64,000 nt of DNA from Yersinia artesiana. GTDB lineage: Bacteria > Pseudomonadota > Gammaproteobacteria > Enterobacterales > Enterobacteriaceae. Position numbers and translations under genes: made by a program. Positions 49,692-60,000 of the stretch are shown piece after piece (positions within the stretch are counted from its first letter, which is position 1; the number at the start of each line of letters is the position of its first letter). The DNA lies in NCBI RefSeq assembly GCF_902726545.1, contig NZ_CACVAD010000024.1:1-64000 (forward strand), given 5' to 3'. The notes under the pieces are model-generated. The model ran no database searches and was not told the origin of the DNA. It worked only from the letters and a program-made list of their open reading frames with translations.

Positions 49692-51685
49692 TGGCAAAGA
49701 TCCTACGTAAAAGTTGGTTTCTGCCAGCCAGCTTACTGAGCTTACTGCTGATTTTTGCCGTGGCGTTGACGTTATACAATTTTAGTCAGGTATTACCAGC
49801 CCCGCTCTGGGGGGCCGCGCTATGGCAGCCTGACAGCGATGACGTGCGCCAAATGTTATTCCATTACAGCCAACTTCCTCGGCTGACGGTGGCATTGTTA
49901 ACCGGTGCTGGATTGGGGCTGGTGGGGGTTTTGTTCCAGCAAGTCTTGCGGAACCCACTGGCTGAACCAGCCACATTGGGTGTGGCTGCGGGAGCCCAGC
50001 TTGGCCTGACTATCGCGACGTTATGGATGCTACCCGGCGGTGAACTAACCCACCAGTTGGCAGCGATGGCCGGTGGCATCCTTATTGGTGTGTTGGTATT
50101 CGGTGTGGCCTGGGGTAAACGCATGTCGCCGGTCACCCTGATACTGGCGGGGCTGGTACTTGGTCTTTACTGTAGCGCGGTCAGTAATCTGCTGGCGCTA
50201 TTTAATTATGACCAACTGCAAGGTTTGTTCCTGTGGAGTAGCGGTGCTCTGAATCAACAAGATTGGAGCACGGTACAGTTTTTACTGCCTCGCTTGCTGA
50301 TAACCGGTGTCTTGGCTGCTTTATTGATTCGCCCATTAACCTTGCTCGGGTTGGATGATGGTGTCGCTCGTAATCTGGGGCTAGGGCTATCACTGGCTCG
50401 ATTGTGTGCTTTGGGGCTGGCAATCCTGTTCAGCGCAATGTTGGTCAATGCTGTTGGGGTGATTGGCTTTATCGGCTTGTTTGCCCCATTGTTGGCAAAA
50501 ATTCTCGGTGCTCGCCGCTTATCGCAACGCCTGATATTGGCACCTGTATTAGGTGCTTTATTGTTGTGGGTAACGGATCAAGGGCTAATCTGGTTGGCAC
50601 AGGTTTGGCAAGAAATTCCCACAGGGGCGGCAACCGCGCTGATTGGTGCACCACTACTACTATGGTTGTTGCCCCGCTTACACAGTGCGACGGCACCCAG
50701 CATGGATTTTGGCGATAACGTTCCTGCTGAACGGCAACATTTGGGCTTATGGATCAGTGGTGGTTTACTGATCCTACTCGCTGGATTGGCCGTGGCACTG
50801 ATGTTTGGTCGTGATAGCTACGGTTGGAATTGGATTGCCGGTGATGACATTCAGGCATTATTACACTGGCGTTGGCCACGGGTATTAGCGGCATTGGCCG
50901 CCGGTATGATGCTGGCGGTCGCGGGAACATTAATTCAAAAACTGACGGGTAACCCGATGGCTAGCCCCGAAGTGCTGGGGATAAGCTCTGGTGCATGTTT
51001 TGGTGTGGTGATCATGATGTTTATCGTGCCAGATAATGCGTTGGCATGGTTATTACCCGCAGGAAGTTTAGGCGCGGCCGCGACTTTATTATTAATTCTG
51101 ATTGTGGCTGGGCGGGGCGGGTTCTCCCCTGGGAGAATGCTCTTGGCCGGGATTGCGCTGAGCACCGCTTTTACTACGGTAATCACCATGCTACTCGCCA
51201 GTGGCGACCCACGAATGCGCGGCTTGCTAGCATGGATTTCAGGCTCTACTTATTCTGTTGATGGCCCGCAAGCACTTGGTACAGGTGTTATTGCTTTGGT
51301 TCTAATTGCATTAACACCGCTGTGCCGCCGTTGGTTAATGATTTTGCCATTGGGTAGTGTGACGGCAAGAGCATTAGGTGTGGCGCTGGCACCCAGCAGA
51401 TTAGCCATATTGCTATTGGCTGCGATCATGACGGCGGCAGCTACATTAACGGTTGGGCCATTAAGTTTTGTTGGACTGATGGCACCTCATATGGCCCGCA
51501 TGTTGGGCTTCCGCCGTGCCATTCCACAGCTATTTATTGCGGCTATCTTGGGGGGATTATTAATGGTATTCGCCGATTGGTGCGGCCGGATGTTGTTGTT
51601 CCCTAATCAGATTCCTGCGGGTTTATTGGCGACATTCATTGGCGCACCCTATTTTGTTTATTTATTGCGTAAACAGGGGCGGTAA
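49688..51685 (+). CDS. fhuB: Ferric hydroxamate permease FhuB
   Basis: A 665-residue inner-membrane permease made of two fused FecCD-type halves (about 20 membrane segments). Each half has the conserved ATPase-contact region: VLFQQVLRNPLAEPATLGV in the first and LIQKLTGNPMASPEVLGIS in the second. The start ATG overlaps the fhuD stop in ATGA; the frame open from 49562 runs inside fhuD and is not the start. An adjacent ATG at 49691 is equally possible. Confidence 0.95.
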   Translation: MMAKILRKSWFLPASLLSLLLIFAVALTLYNFSQVLPAPLWGAALWQPDSDDVRQMLFHYSQLPRLTVALLTGAGLGLVGVLFQQVLRNPLAEPATLGVAAGAQLGLTIATLWMLPGGELTHQLAAMAGGILIGVLVFGVAWGKRMSPVTLILAGLVLGLYCSAVSNLLALFNYDQLQGLFLWSSGALNQQDWSTVQFLLPRLLITGVLAALLIRPLTLLGLDDGVARNLGLGLSLARLCALGLAILFSAMLVNAVGVIGFIGLFAPLLAKILGARRLSQRLILAPVLGALLLWVTDQGLIWLAQVWQEIPTGAATALIGAPLLLWLLPRLHSATAPSMDFGDNVPAERQHLGLWISGGLLILLAGLAVALMFGRDSYGWNWIAGDDIQALLHWRWPRVLAALAAGMMLAVAGTLIQKLTGNPMASPEVLGISSGACFGVVIMMFIVPDNALAWLLPAGSLGAAATLLLILIVAGRGGFSPGRMLLAGIALSTAFTTVITMLLASGDPRMRGLLAWISGSTYSVDGPQALGTGVIALVLIALTPLCRRWLMILPLGSVTARALGVALAPSRLAILLLAAIMTAAATLTVGPLSFVGLMAPHMARMLGFRRAIPQLFIAAILGGLLMVFADWCGRMLLFPNQIPAGLLATFIGAPYFVYLLRKQGR

Positions 51686-51701
51686 CCAGATTTTATTAAT
51701 A

Positions 51702-51725
51702 CCATCTCCCAGCATAGGGAGATGG
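51702..51725. terminator. Hairpin between convergent fhuB and hemL
   Basis: CCATCTCCC and GGGAGATGG form a perfect 9-base-pair stem with a 6-base loop. It lies midway between the stop codons of fhuB and hemL. T tracts on both sides are weak (TATTAATAAAATC on the minus strand). Confidence 0.6.
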
Positions 51726-51739
51726 CTAATATATTGATA

Positions 51740-53020
51740 TTAAAGCTTAGCGAAGCACCGACGAGCAGCATCAACTGTTTTCTGGATATCGTCTTTACTG
51801 TGTGCCACTGACATAAAGCCAGCTTCAAAGGCTGAAGGTGCCAAATAAACACCTTCTTCCAACATTAAATGGAAGAAACGTTTGAAGCGCTCGACGTCGC
51901 AATGCATCACATCTTGATAGCAAGTCACAGTTGGGGCATCAGTAAAGAATAAGCCGAACATGCCGCCAACGTGGTTAACCACCAGTGGGATATTTTCTTC
52001 TTTAGCTGCATCTAGCAAGCCATCTGCCAGTAAATCAGTCAATTCAGTCAGCGTTTCATGAATACCCACCTGCGCAACTTCAGTCAGACAGGCAAAACCG
52101 GCAGCCATGGCAATTGGGTTACCAGACAGGGTTCCTGCTTGATAGACCGGGCCAGTTGGTGCCAGAGCATCCATCACATCGCGACGGCCACCAAAGGCAC
52201 CCACTGGCATACCACCACCAATTATTTTACCCAGACAGGTCAGGTCAGGAATCACATTGTAGTAATCCTGCGCACCCGCTAATGCGACACGAAAACCGGT
52301 CATCACTTCATCAATAATTAACAGTGCACCGAATTCGTCACACAATGCGCGCAGACCCGGCAGGAACTCTGGCAATGGTGGCACGCAGTTCATGTTACCG
52401 GCGACAGGCTCGACAATAATACAGGCGATATCAGATGGATACTGTTCAAAGGCTTCACGTACAGAAACTAAATCGTTATAAGTGCAAGTCAGGGTATGCT
52501 TGGCAAAATCAGCAGGCACTCCTGGTGAGTTAGGTTGACCCAGTGTCAGAGCGCCTGAACCGGCTTTAACTAGCAGACAGTCTGCATGGCCATGATAGCA
52601 GCCTTCAAATTTGATGATCTTATCGCGGCCAGTGAAGCCTCGGGCCAGACGAATGGCACTCATCGTTGCTTCAGTTCCTGAATTGACCATTCGCACCATG
52701 TCCATGGTTGGGACTAAATTGGTGACCAACTCGGCCATTTTGACTTCCATCTCTGTCGGCGCACCAAAGCTCAGACCTCGCTCCACGGCTTCAATCACCG
52801 CCTGACGAATTGCCGGATGATTGTGCCCCAAGACCATTGGCCCCCAAGAGCCAACATAATCTATATAGGCTTTACCATCTACATCAAACAGATAAGCGCC
52901 ATCGGCACGTTCGATGAATAATGGAATTCCCCCTACACCAGTGAATGCACGTACCGGAGAGTTAACCCCGCCTGGGATCAACTGTTTAGCCTGGGCATAC
53001 AGACTTTCGGATTTACTCAT
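51740..53020 (-). CDS. hemL: Glutamate-1-semialdehyde 2,1-aminomutase
   Basis: PLP enzyme that makes 5-aminolevulinate for heme in the C5 pathway. The 426 residues equal E. coli HemL. The PLP lysine lies in [35 protein letters not shown] and [10 protein letters not shown] are typical. Single gene, divergent from clcA after 266 bases in which I see no further gene. Confidence 0.98.
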   Translation of the reverse strand: MSKSESLYAQAKQLIPGGVNSPVRAFTGVGGIPLFIERADGAYLFDVDGKAYIDYVGSWGPMVLGHNHPAIRQAVIEAVERGLSFGAPTEMEVKMAELVTNLVPTMDMVRMVNSGTEATMSAIRLARGFTGRDKIIKFEGCYHGHADCLLVKAGSGALTLGQPNSPGVPADFAKHTLTCTYNDLVSVREAFEQYPSDIACIIVEPVAGNMNCVPPLPEFLPGLRALCDEFGALLIIDEVMTGFRVALAGAQDYYNVIPDLTCLGKIIGGGMPVGAFGGRRDVMDALAPTGPVYQAGTLSGNPIAMAAGFACLTEVAQVGIHETLTELTDLLADGLLDAAKEENIPLVVNHVGGMFGLFFTDAPTVTCYQDVMHCDVERFKRFFHLMLEEGVYLAPSAFEAGFMSVAHSKDDIQKTVDAARRCFAKL

Positions 53021-53286
53021 AAACTGGCTCCTGAATTTGGCGACATTAACCTTGGTATTAGCCTTGGTTATAACAATGCTGCTTATTCTAAAGGACTGGC
53101 AGCGGTTATCAAATGATTGGGCATATTTTGCGTATAGCTTGCGCGATGTGCCGCAAACTCAAGAAAAAAACTTTTTCTGTGCAAGATCATTTCATCGGTG
53201 TTTAAACAGGCGCACTAGCAGCGTGTAGGCTAGACTCATACAGCGGATTTGTATTACTTATTATTTAACTGACAAGCATACTAACT

Positions 53287-54720
53287 ATGACTGATTCAAC
53301 CCAAAATATACCTGCTGAAAGTATTTCTGAAGTTAAGCGTGGTCGCTTTATCCACGCATTGGTTAATCGTGACACAACACCTTTGGTCATTCTGATCATG
53401 GCTGCTGTCGTCGGCGCAGTTACTGGTTTATTAGGTGTGGCATTCGATCGTGGCGTTGATTGGATCCAGCAAGAGAGATTGGCAACCTTGGCTAAAGTTG
53501 CTGATAGTGCGATTTTAGTTTGGCCGCTGGCTTTTATTATGTCGGCACTGTTGGCTATGGTGGGCTACTTTCTGGTGCGCCGTTTTGCTCCTGAGGCGGG
53601 AGGATCGGGAATACCTGAAATAGAGGGAGCAATGGAAGAGATGCGACCCGTTCGCTGGTGGCGCGTCATCCCGGTCAAGTTCATTGGTGGGCTTGGTACG
53701 CTCGGTGCTGGCATGGTATTAGGCCGAGAGGGGCCAATGGTACAAATGGGGGGCAACAGTGGGCGAATGGTTGTCGATATCTTCCGCCTACGCAGCGCTG
53801 AAGCGCGTCACTCATTATTAGCGACTGGTGCCGCTGCGGGGCTATCAGCTGCTTTTAATGCTCCGCTAGCTGGGATTTTATTTGTTATCGAAGAGATGCG
53901 CTCGCAGTTCCGCTATAGCTTGGTTTCAATTAAAGCTGTCTTTGTTGGGGTTATTACTTCAACTATCGTTTATCGCTATTTTAATGGTGAACGTGCAATT
54001 ATTGATGTTGGTAAACTCAGTGATGTCTCTTTGAATACCTTGTGGCTCTATTTGTTACTAGGCATTATTTTCGGTGCAGTGGGAGTGATGTTCAATGCAC
54101 TAATATTTCGCACACAAGATCTGTTTATGCGTTTTCACGGTGGTGACTGGCGCAAGTTGGTACTGATAGGTGGCCTGCTGGGCGGGATGTGTGGCTTACT
54201 TGCATTGATTCATGGCGAGGCCGTGGGGGGCGGGTTTGCATTAATTCCTATCGCAGTCGCCGGCAATTTCAGTATTGGTATGTTGCTCTTTATTTTTGTT
54301 GCCAGAGTGATTACTACTTTACTGTGTTTTGGTTCTGGTGCCCCTGGTGGGATATTCGCCCCGATGCTAGCTCTGGGAACTATTCTGGGAACCGCTTTTG
54401 GCTTGTCTTGTGCGCACTTTTTCCCACAGTACAGCATTGATGCTGGTACTTTTGCCATTGCTGGGATGGGAGCGTTGTTTGCCGCCTCGGTGCGTGCGCC
54501 ATTGACCGGGATCGTATTGGTACTGGAAATGACCGATAATTATCAGCTTATTTTACCGATGATAGTGACTTGTCTGGGGGCGACTTTAATCGCGCAGTTT
54601 ATGGGAGGGCAGCCCTTGTATTCAGCTATTTTGGCCCGCACATTACAAAGACAAGAGCAGGCAGCAAAGGCAGCAGAAGAGCAAGCAGCGGTTGAAAGTA
54701 GCACTCAAACAGGTAGATAA
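53287..54720 (+). CDS. clcA: H+/Cl- exchange transporter ClcA
   Basis: Inner-membrane CLC antiporter (two chloride for one proton) used in extreme acid resistance. The 477-residue product has the selectivity motif GSGIPE, the gating glutamate in [11 protein letters not shown], the proton-transfer glutamate in FVIEEMRSQ, and GAPGGIFAP. The C-terminal tail is rich in Gln, Glu and Ala. It precedes erpA as in E. coli. Confidence 0.97.
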   Translation: MTDSTQNIPAESISEVKRGRFIHALVNRDTTPLVILIMAAVVGAVTGLLGVAFDRGVDWIQQERLATLAKVADSAILVWPLAFIMSALLAMVGYFLVRRFAPEAGGSGIPEIEGAMEEMRPVRWWRVIPVKFIGGLGTLGAGMVLGREGPMVQMGGNSGRMVVDIFRLRSAEARHSLLATGAAAGLSAAFNAPLAGILFVIEEMRSQFRYSLVSIKAVFVGVITSTIVYRYFNGERAIIDVGKLSDVSLNTLWLYLLLGIIFGAVGVMFNALIFRTQDLFMRFHGGDWRKLVLIGGLLGGMCGLLALIHGEAVGGGFALIPIAVAGNFSIGMLLFIFVARVITTLLCFGSGAPGGIFAPMLALGTILGTAFGLSCAHFFPQYSIDAGTFAIAGMGALFAASVRAPLTGIVLVLEMTDNYQLILPMIVTCLGATLIAQFMGGQPLYSAILARTLQRQEQAAKAAEEQAAVESSTQTGR

Positions 54721-54837
54721 TATATAACATTAAGCCACAATACTTGAATGAATTACTCGGGTATTAGATAATCAATACACAGATCAGGCTGCCATTGTAG
54801 TAACCTGCACCTCGAACACCGGTTGGGAGTGATGAGT

Positions 54838-55182
54838 ATGAGCGATGAAACAGTACTGCCCCTGCAGTTTACCGAGGCAGCGGCAAAAAAAGTGAAACTG
54901 CTGATTTCTGATGAGGAAAATCCAAATCTGAAACTGCGGGTTTACATTACCGGTGGCGGATGTAGCGGGTTCCAGTATGGCTTTACTTTTGATGATCAAA
55001 TCAACGATGGCGATATGACTATTGAGAAGCAAGGTGTCGAGCTGGTCGTTGATCCTATGAGCCTGCAATATCTGGTTGGCGGTGCAGTAGATTACACCGA
55101 AGGTCTGGAAGGCTCTCGCTTTATCGTGACTAACCCGAATGCGAAGAGTACTTGTGGATGCGGTTCTTCTTTCAGCATCTAA
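54838..55182 (+). CDS. erpA: Iron-sulfur cluster insertion protein ErpA
   Basis: A-type carrier that delivers [Fe-S] clusters to essential enzymes, including IspG. The 114-residue product equals E. coli ErpA. The three cluster cysteines lie in [10 protein letters not shown] and [12 protein letters not shown] choose the ATG at 54838 with GGGAG 8 bases upstream; in-frame starts at 54823 and 54832 give no extra conserved residues. Confidence 0.97.
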   Translation: MSDETVLPLQFTEAAAKKVKLLISDEENPNLKLRVYITGGGCSGFQYGFTFDDQINDGDMTIEKQGVELVVDPMSLQYLVGGAVDYTEGLEGSRFIVTNPNAKSTCGCGSSFSI

Positions 55183-55235
55183 TTTACCCTTAACAGCAAT
55201 GAGTTCGGGTATAAGGCCACTGCTAGATTTTCGAT

Positions 55236-55271
55236 AAAAAAACCGCAGCTTTAACAACTGCGGTTTTTTTT
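55236..55271. terminator. Bidirectional terminator after erpA
   Basis: A run of A and ACCGCAG pairs with CTGCGGT and a run of T: 13-base-pair stem (55236-55248 with 55258-55270), 9-base loop. It serves erpA on the plus strand and the small exported-protein gene on the minus strand. Confidence 0.92.
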
Positions 55272-55282
55272 ATATCTGAATA

Positions 55283-55585
55283 TTACCATTCTACAGTAAT
55301 CAATTGCGCCATCTGGTCGGCACGGGTTTTGCTAACATGCGTACCATTTGATGCAATAAAAGAGTGGCTGATTTTAGGTTCTCTAATCAATCCATTTCCA
55401 CTATGACACTGTATTTCTGGAGAATTCATTTTTGGGTCATTTGCTACGTGTTCGTTTTGATTTGGCGATTGTACCTGACAAGATGGCACTATAGTCAGTT
55501 GTAAATTTATTGTGCCGCTTAGCCCCTGGGCTAGCGACGGACTGGCAAGAAAGACCAGCCAAAACATCAACAAAAAATATTTCAT
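55283..55585 (-). CDS. Small exported protein of unknown function
   Basis: I do not recognise this 100-residue protein. It has a clear signal peptide (MKYFLLMFWLVFLASPSLA, cleavage after residue 19). The mature part begins QGLSGTINLQLTIVPSCQV, and a second cysteine lies in PEIQCHSG. It ends in a beta-like LITVEW. The pattern of an early cysteine after a hydrophobic strand, a second cysteine and a final strand recalls spore-coat-U or pilin-like periplasmic domains, but no chaperone or usher genes lie near, and the likeness is weak. No good ribosome binding site precedes the ATG. The shared terminator with erpA supports that it is a real transcript. Its 211-base upstream gap holds the hairpin at 55611-55630. 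Confidence 0.6.
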   Translation of the reverse strand: MKYFLLMFWLVFLASPSLAQGLSGTINLQLTIVPSCQVQSPNQNEHVANDPKMNSPEIQCHSGNGLIREPKISHSFIASNGTHVSKTRADQMAQLITVEW

Positions 55586-55610
55586 AATTTATAACTACAT
55601 TTTTAACTGC

Positions 55611-55630
55611 CGCTACCGGAGTCGGTAGCG
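55611..55630 (-). terminator. Hairpin downstream of yadS
   Basis: CGCTACCG and CGGTAGCG form a perfect 8-base-pair stem with a 4-base loop in the gap between yadS and the small exported-protein gene. On the minus strand it is followed by GCAGTTAAAAATG, so termination would be inefficient. Confidence 0.4.
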
Positions 55631-55796
55631 ATAACGCTAGATATCGGCTAATTATTTAAAAACTTGAAGATTTAACTCGCACTAAAAACGTATTTCATCG
55701 GTATTTACAGGCCTTGTAGACTCTGTAAGAGCCAACAAGGGAACATATTGTATAAAATACAATCTACACCTGACAATCAAAAACTGAAAATTACAA

Positions 55797-56411
55797 CTAA
55801 TGCTCTATTTCAAATGTGGGTAGTTTTAAGCGCCAACGGATAGCGGCAAGTCTGATACCGAGGGTTATCACCATGCCCAGCATCATTGCTTGTTGCAGTG
55901 GCATACCAAAAGTATAGAACGCTGTAGCATGCACAATTCCACCAATGATGCAGGCAGTGGCATAGATTTCAGTCCGTAGAATCATGGGGATCTCGCGAGC
56001 TAAAACATCACGAATAATCCCGCCTCCAACGCCGGTTATCACCCCCATACAGATAGCAACTAGCGGGCTGGCACCCGCAGCAAAGGCTTTATTGACCCCG
56101 ATACCCACGAATACCGCCAGACCAATAGCATCCAGTACGGGCAGGATCCATTTTGGGGTTCGTCGCGGTTGCCGCACCAGCAAAATAGTAGCCAGACAAG
56201 TCACCATCGCAACAACCAGATCTGTGGGATCTTTCACCCAAAACACAGGGCCATTAGCTAAGGCCATATCGCGAATTGTGCCACCACCCACGGCAGTCAC
56301 TACACCCAATACCAGCACACCAAACGGGTCCATACGTAACTTCCCCGCCAGCAATACACCAGAGATTGCAAATACCGCAGTACCTAAAATATCCAGCCAA
56401 TAGACCAGCAT
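55797..56411 (-). CDS. yadS: TRIC-family cation channel protein YadS
   Basis: A 204-residue inner-membrane protein with two repeats of three hydrophobic segments, the prokaryotic TRIC (UPF0126) channel plan. The duplicated motif appears as TAVGGGTIRDMAL and TGVGGGIIRDVLA. The ATG at 56411 overlaps the btuF stop (TAATG), with GGAG 8 bases upstream, so it is translationally coupled. The longer frame lies inside btuF. Confidence 0.94.
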   Translation of the reverse strand: MLVYWLDILGTAVFAISGVLLAGKLRMDPFGVLVLGVVTAVGGGTIRDMALANGPVFWVKDPTDLVVAMVTCLATILLVRQPRRTPKWILPVLDAIGLAVFVGIGVNKAFAAGASPLVAICMGVITGVGGGIIRDVLAREIPMILRTEIYATACIIGGIVHATAFYTFGMPLQQAMMLGMVITLGIRLAAIRWRLKLPTFEIEH

Positions 56412-57274
56412 TAATGTGACTCCGCCACTGAGGATGGAAGGCTGGCCATTTGTTGGCACAGCTGTTTAGCGGCCAGCAGAATACGTGGGCCAGCGCGATT
56501 AAACCAGTCCTCATTAAGAGTTATTATTGGTACTGCAAGTTGGGGACGCCAGAAAGCGCTGATGTTATCTGCTTGAGACTTATCACCGCTGACTACGATC
56601 ACCTGTGGTTGGCGGATCATCACTTGTTCACGGCTGACCTGCGGCCAGGGAACGCGACTACCAGCAAAAATATTTTCGCCACCACAAAGGGAAATAACCT
56701 CACTTTGTAATGTATGTCCGGAACTGGTAAACAGTGGTTGAGTACCAAATTGCAGGAACGTGCGCAATGGTTGGTTACGCGCATTATGGCTGCGTAACTC
56801 GCTAACTTCCTGACGTAGCTGTTGCGCAGCCTGATGTGCTTGCTCTGGATATGGGCTGTATTGGGCCAGTTTATCCAGATCATCCGCTATCTGATCAATA
56901 TTAACGGGATCAGAATAGAAGATCGGAATACCAAAAGAGGCTAATTGATCTAGCGGACGTTGTGGATTTCCTCCGCGCCAGGCGAGGATCAAATCCGGCT
57001 TTAACGCCAGAATACGTTCGACATTCACCCCTTGCCACGAAGCAACATGTTCGAGTTTTTTAGCGGCTTCTGGGTAGTCAGAGTAAGCACTTACTGCAAC
57101 CAGTTTATCCCCAAGCCCAGCAGCATAGGCCATTTCTGTTGTGCTAGGTGATAAACTGATAACCCGCTCTGCTGCCAGCGTGGGTAAGGTCAACAGGCCG
57201 AGCAACAATAGCATCGCTGCTTGGGGCAGAATGATTGCCGCTCGAACCCAGGAAAGAATATTAAACCGCACCAT
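56411..57274 (-). CDS. btuF: Periplasmic vitamin B12-binding protein BtuF
   Basis: Captures cobalamin in the periplasm for the BtuCD importer. The 287-residue product has a signal peptide (ending near LAA) and a class III binding fold, with [44 protein letters not shown] and [21 protein letters not shown] in common with E. coli BtuF. I place the start at the ATG overlapping the mtn stop (TAATG); an ATG 9 bases upstream (57283) is possible. Confidence 0.93.
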   Translation of the reverse strand: MVRFNILSWVRAAIILPQAAMLLLLGLLTLPTLAAERVISLSPSTTEMAYAAGLGDKLVAVSAYSDYPEAAKKLEHVASWQGVNVERILALKPDLILAWRGGNPQRPLDQLASFGIPIFYSDPVNIDQIADDLDKLAQYSPYPEQAHQAAQQLRQEVSELRSHNARNQPLRTFLQFGTQPLFTSSGHTLQSEVISLCGGENIFAGSRVPWPQVSREQVMIRQPQVIVVSGDKSQADNISAFWRPQLAVPIITLNEDWFNRAGPRILLAAKQLCQQMASLPSSVAESH

Positions 57275-57975
57275 TAACCGCATTTAGCTAGCTTGGTTAA
57301 AATTGCTTCTATCATCAGCGTTGACTGTTTAGCGGCGACAGTCAGGAATTCATCAAAACTTAAATGAGATTCTTGATCGGCGACATCAGAAATAGCACGG
57401 ACGACAACAAAAGGTTTCTCAAATAGGTGGCAAACATGGCCGATAGCCGCCGCTTCCATTTCAACTGCTGCAACGGTCGGGAAGGTTTCGCGAATGCGGG
57501 CCAAAGGAGCAGCACCATTAATAAAAGCATCACCGCTGCAAATCAGGCCGCGTACTGCGTTTAACTTCAATTCTTTGATGCAACTTTCAGCCAATTCAAC
57601 CAACTTGGGATCAGCAATGAAAGCTGCCGGGCAACCGGCCATTTGGCCAGGTTCGTAACCAAAAGCTGTCACATCAGCATCGTGATAGCGAACTTCGGTT
57701 GAAACCACGATATCACCGACTTTCAGGCTAGAGGCCAGGCCACCAGCAGAACCGGTATTGATAACAATGTCGGGTTGGCAATGCTCTAACAAGAGAGTGG
57801 TGCCCATTGCAGCAGACACTTTACCGATACCGGATTTCAGTAAGGCGACATCAACACCATTGAGTTGGCCGGTGTAGATCTCACAACCTACGCAAGATAA
57901 AGTTTGGCGATTTTCAATTTTGTCACGTAGCAGTGTGACTTCTTCTTCCATTGCGCCAATAATTCCTACTTTCAT
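57274..57975 (-). CDS. mtnN: 5'-methylthioadenosine/S-adenosylhomocysteine nucleosidase
   Basis: Cleaves adenine from MTA and SAH, clearing by-products of spermidine synthesis and methylation and feeding AI-2 formation. The 233-residue product starts [13 protein letters not shown] (catalytic Glu) and carries NTGSAGGL, the substrate segment [12 protein letters not shown], and the general-acid aspartate in AISDVAD. The start at 57975 gives the E. coli length. First gene of mtnN-btuF-yadS; it links to speE, whose by-product is MTA. Confidence 0.97.
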   Translation of the reverse strand: MKVGIIGAMEEEVTLLRDKIENRQTLSCVGCEIYTGQLNGVDVALLKSGIGKVSAAMGTTLLLEHCQPDIVINTGSAGGLASSLKVGDIVVSTEVRYHDADVTAFGYEPGQMAGCPAAFIADPKLVELAESCIKELKLNAVRGLICSGDAFINGAAPLARIRETFPTVAAVEMEAAAIGHVCHLFEKPFVVVRAISDVADQESHLSFDEFLTVAAKQSTLMIEAILTKLAKCG

Positions 57976-58184
57976 ATGGATACCCACCGATTTTAAAGGA
58001 TTAATTAATTTGTAATAAGCCATACTCAGTTTATCAGGTAAGTGAGATTGCCGGGTAGTTCACCCAAGATAATGCGTAATGTGCCGCAGTTCATATGTAA
58101 TCAGCCAAAGTTCACACGTAATCAATTGCATCTTCTGCTGAGAGTGGGTATCACTGTATTTAGATGAATGATCAGGAGGGCAAC

Positions 58185-59702
58185 ATGTCCGGGATCGACT
58201 TTAAACAGAAAATTAGTGTTCAGCGGCCATTTGGTAAACCCAGTTCGGCTGAAGATGAATATGAAATTACCCGAGTATTTGAAAGTGATCGTGGCCGGAT
58301 TGTAAACTCTGCGGCTATTCGGCGTTTACAACAAAAAACACAAGTCTTCCCGTTGGAGCGCAATGCTGCTGTCCGCAGCCGTTTGACTCATTCGCTGGAA
58401 GTTCAGCAAGTTGGCCGTTATATTGCCAAAGAGATCCTCAATCGTTTTAAGCAAGATAAAAAAATCAGCGCCTATGGGCTGGATAAATTGCTGGATCCTT
58501 TTGAAAGTATTGTCGAAATGGCGTGTCTAATGCATGACATCGGTAACCCACCTTTTGGGCATTTCGGTGAATCAGCAATTAATAATTGGTTTACTAAACA
58601 AATGGATCCTAATGGTGGCGGTGCAGAGCCGCGTGGCAAGGATCAATGCCTGGTTAATACATTAAAATTGCGGGAAGGGGAGACTGAACTCAATATTCTA
58701 CGCAGTAAAATTCGCCAGGATTTAAGCCATTTTGAAGGTAACGCACAAGCGATCCGTTTGGTTTACAGCTTATTAAAGCTTAACCTCACTTATGCTCAGG
58801 TTGGCTGTATTCTTAAATATACCAAACCGGCTTATTGGTCTGGCGATATTCCAACTTCTCATAACTATTTGATGAAGAAACCAGGCTTTTATCTTGCTGA
58901 AGAAGAGTATGTTAAAGATTTACGTCGTGAACTGAATATGGGGGAGTTTAATCGTTTTCCGTTGACCTATATTATGGAAGCTGCGGATGATATCTCTTAT
59001 TGCATTGCCGATTTAGAAGATGCGGTCGAAAAAAATATTTTCAGTGTTGAACAACTTTATGATCATATGGTGCAAGAGTGGGGTGAGATTACTCATGGTG
59101 ATTTGTTTGATAAAGTTGTTGGCGGTGCATATCGTCAATTAGGTCGAGGGCAAGGGCGGCGCAGTTCGGAAGACCAATTCTTTATGTATTTACGGGTGAA
59201 TACTGTAGGGAAATTAGTTCCGCATGCTGCTCAGCGTTTTATTGAAAATCTACCTGCGGTGTTTTCTGGTTCGTTTAATCAGGCTTTATTAGAAGATTCC
59301 AGTCCGGCGTGTAAATTACTGCAAATTTTTAAAAAGGTAGCAGTGAGACACGTATTCAATTATCCCGAAGTGGAACAGCTTGAATTACAAGGGTATAGAG
59401 TTATTAGTGGCTTGCTTGATATTTATAGCCCGTTATTAGCTATGCCGCAAACTGCATTTACGCAATTAGTCGCTGAAGACAGTCATCGAAAATACCCCAT
59501 TGAGACGAGATTGTTCCATAAGTTGTCGACTAAACACCGTTTGGCTTATGTAGAGTCAACAGAGCGGCTGTGTCATTTATCGCCAGAACAGCATGAGATA
59601 TATGAATATTATTACCGTGCGCGTTTAATTCAAGACTATATCAGTGGTATGACCGACCTTTATGCCTATGATGAATATCGGCGTTTGATGGCTGCGGAAT
59701 AG
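58185..59702 (+). CDS. dgt: Deoxyguanosinetriphosphate triphosphohydrolase
   Basis: HD-domain enzyme that splits dGTP to deoxyguanosine and triphosphate. The 505 residues equal E. coli Dgt. Metal-binding motifs are [12 protein letters not shown] and [14 protein letters not shown], with EAADDISYC later. The ATG at 58185 follows AGGAGGGCAAC; the ATG at 58164 has no such site. It is divergent from mtnN and precedes degP. Confidence 0.97.
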   Translation: MSGIDFKQKISVQRPFGKPSSAEDEYEITRVFESDRGRIVNSAAIRRLQQKTQVFPLERNAAVRSRLTHSLEVQQVGRYIAKEILNRFKQDKKISAYGLDKLLDPFESIVEMACLMHDIGNPPFGHFGESAINNWFTKQMDPNGGGAEPRGKDQCLVNTLKLREGETELNILRSKIRQDLSHFEGNAQAIRLVYSLLKLNLTYAQVGCILKYTKPAYWSGDIPTSHNYLMKKPGFYLAEEEYVKDLRRELNMGEFNRFPLTYIMEAADDISYCIADLEDAVEKNIFSVEQLYDHMVQEWGEITHGDLFDKVVGGAYRQLGRGQGRRSSEDQFFMYLRVNTVGKLVPHAAQRFIENLPAVFSGSFNQALLEDSSPACKLLQIFKKVAVRHVFNYPEVEQLELQGYRVISGLLDIYSPLLAMPQTAFTQLVAEDSHRKYPIETRLFHKLSTKHRLAYVESTERLCHLSPEQHEIYEYYYRARLIQDYISGMTDLYAYDEYRRLMAAE

Positions 59703-59790
59703 TATGCAGGAAAACTAAAATGTCCGTTTAATTAACTATAGATTTGTAAAGACGGACAATATTTTTTACTTTTCTAATTATTGGTTCTCT

Positions 59791-59818
59791 GAACTTCATC
59801 CCCCATATTTAATCTTAC
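59791..59818 (+). promoter_or_regulatory. Weak sigma-E-like promoter upstream of degP
   Basis: GAACTT and TCTTAC are separated by 16 bases. The -35 element fits sigma-E; the -10 element is poor. It would give a leader of about 180 bases including the degenerate ERIC. degP is a classic sigma-E target in E. coli. Confidence 0.3.
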
Positions 59819-59831
59819 TATGCAAGACGAC

Positions 59832-59942
59832 TATATCCTTCTTAACTTGAATTGCTGTGTTGTATCCACCCGATTCACTAAATTGAGTTCGATTATCGGG
59901 TTCACTAGCTTGATCTGCGGCAAGGCCAATTATTATGGGATA
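59832..59942. repeat. Degenerate ERIC element in the degP upstream region
   Basis: About 111 bases bounded by TATATCC and GGGATA, with recognisable but diverged arms (CTTAACTTGAATTGC; CGGCAAGGCCAATTATTATGG) and a core CCCGATTCACTAAATTGAG ending ATCGGG. It is the most diverged copy in the window. The rest of the 298-base gap holds only promoter signals. Confidence 0.62.
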
Positions 59943-60000
59943 AGTCTGTTATATACCATTTATTGACTCATTATTAATTGTATAGCGAGAGCCAGAATAC

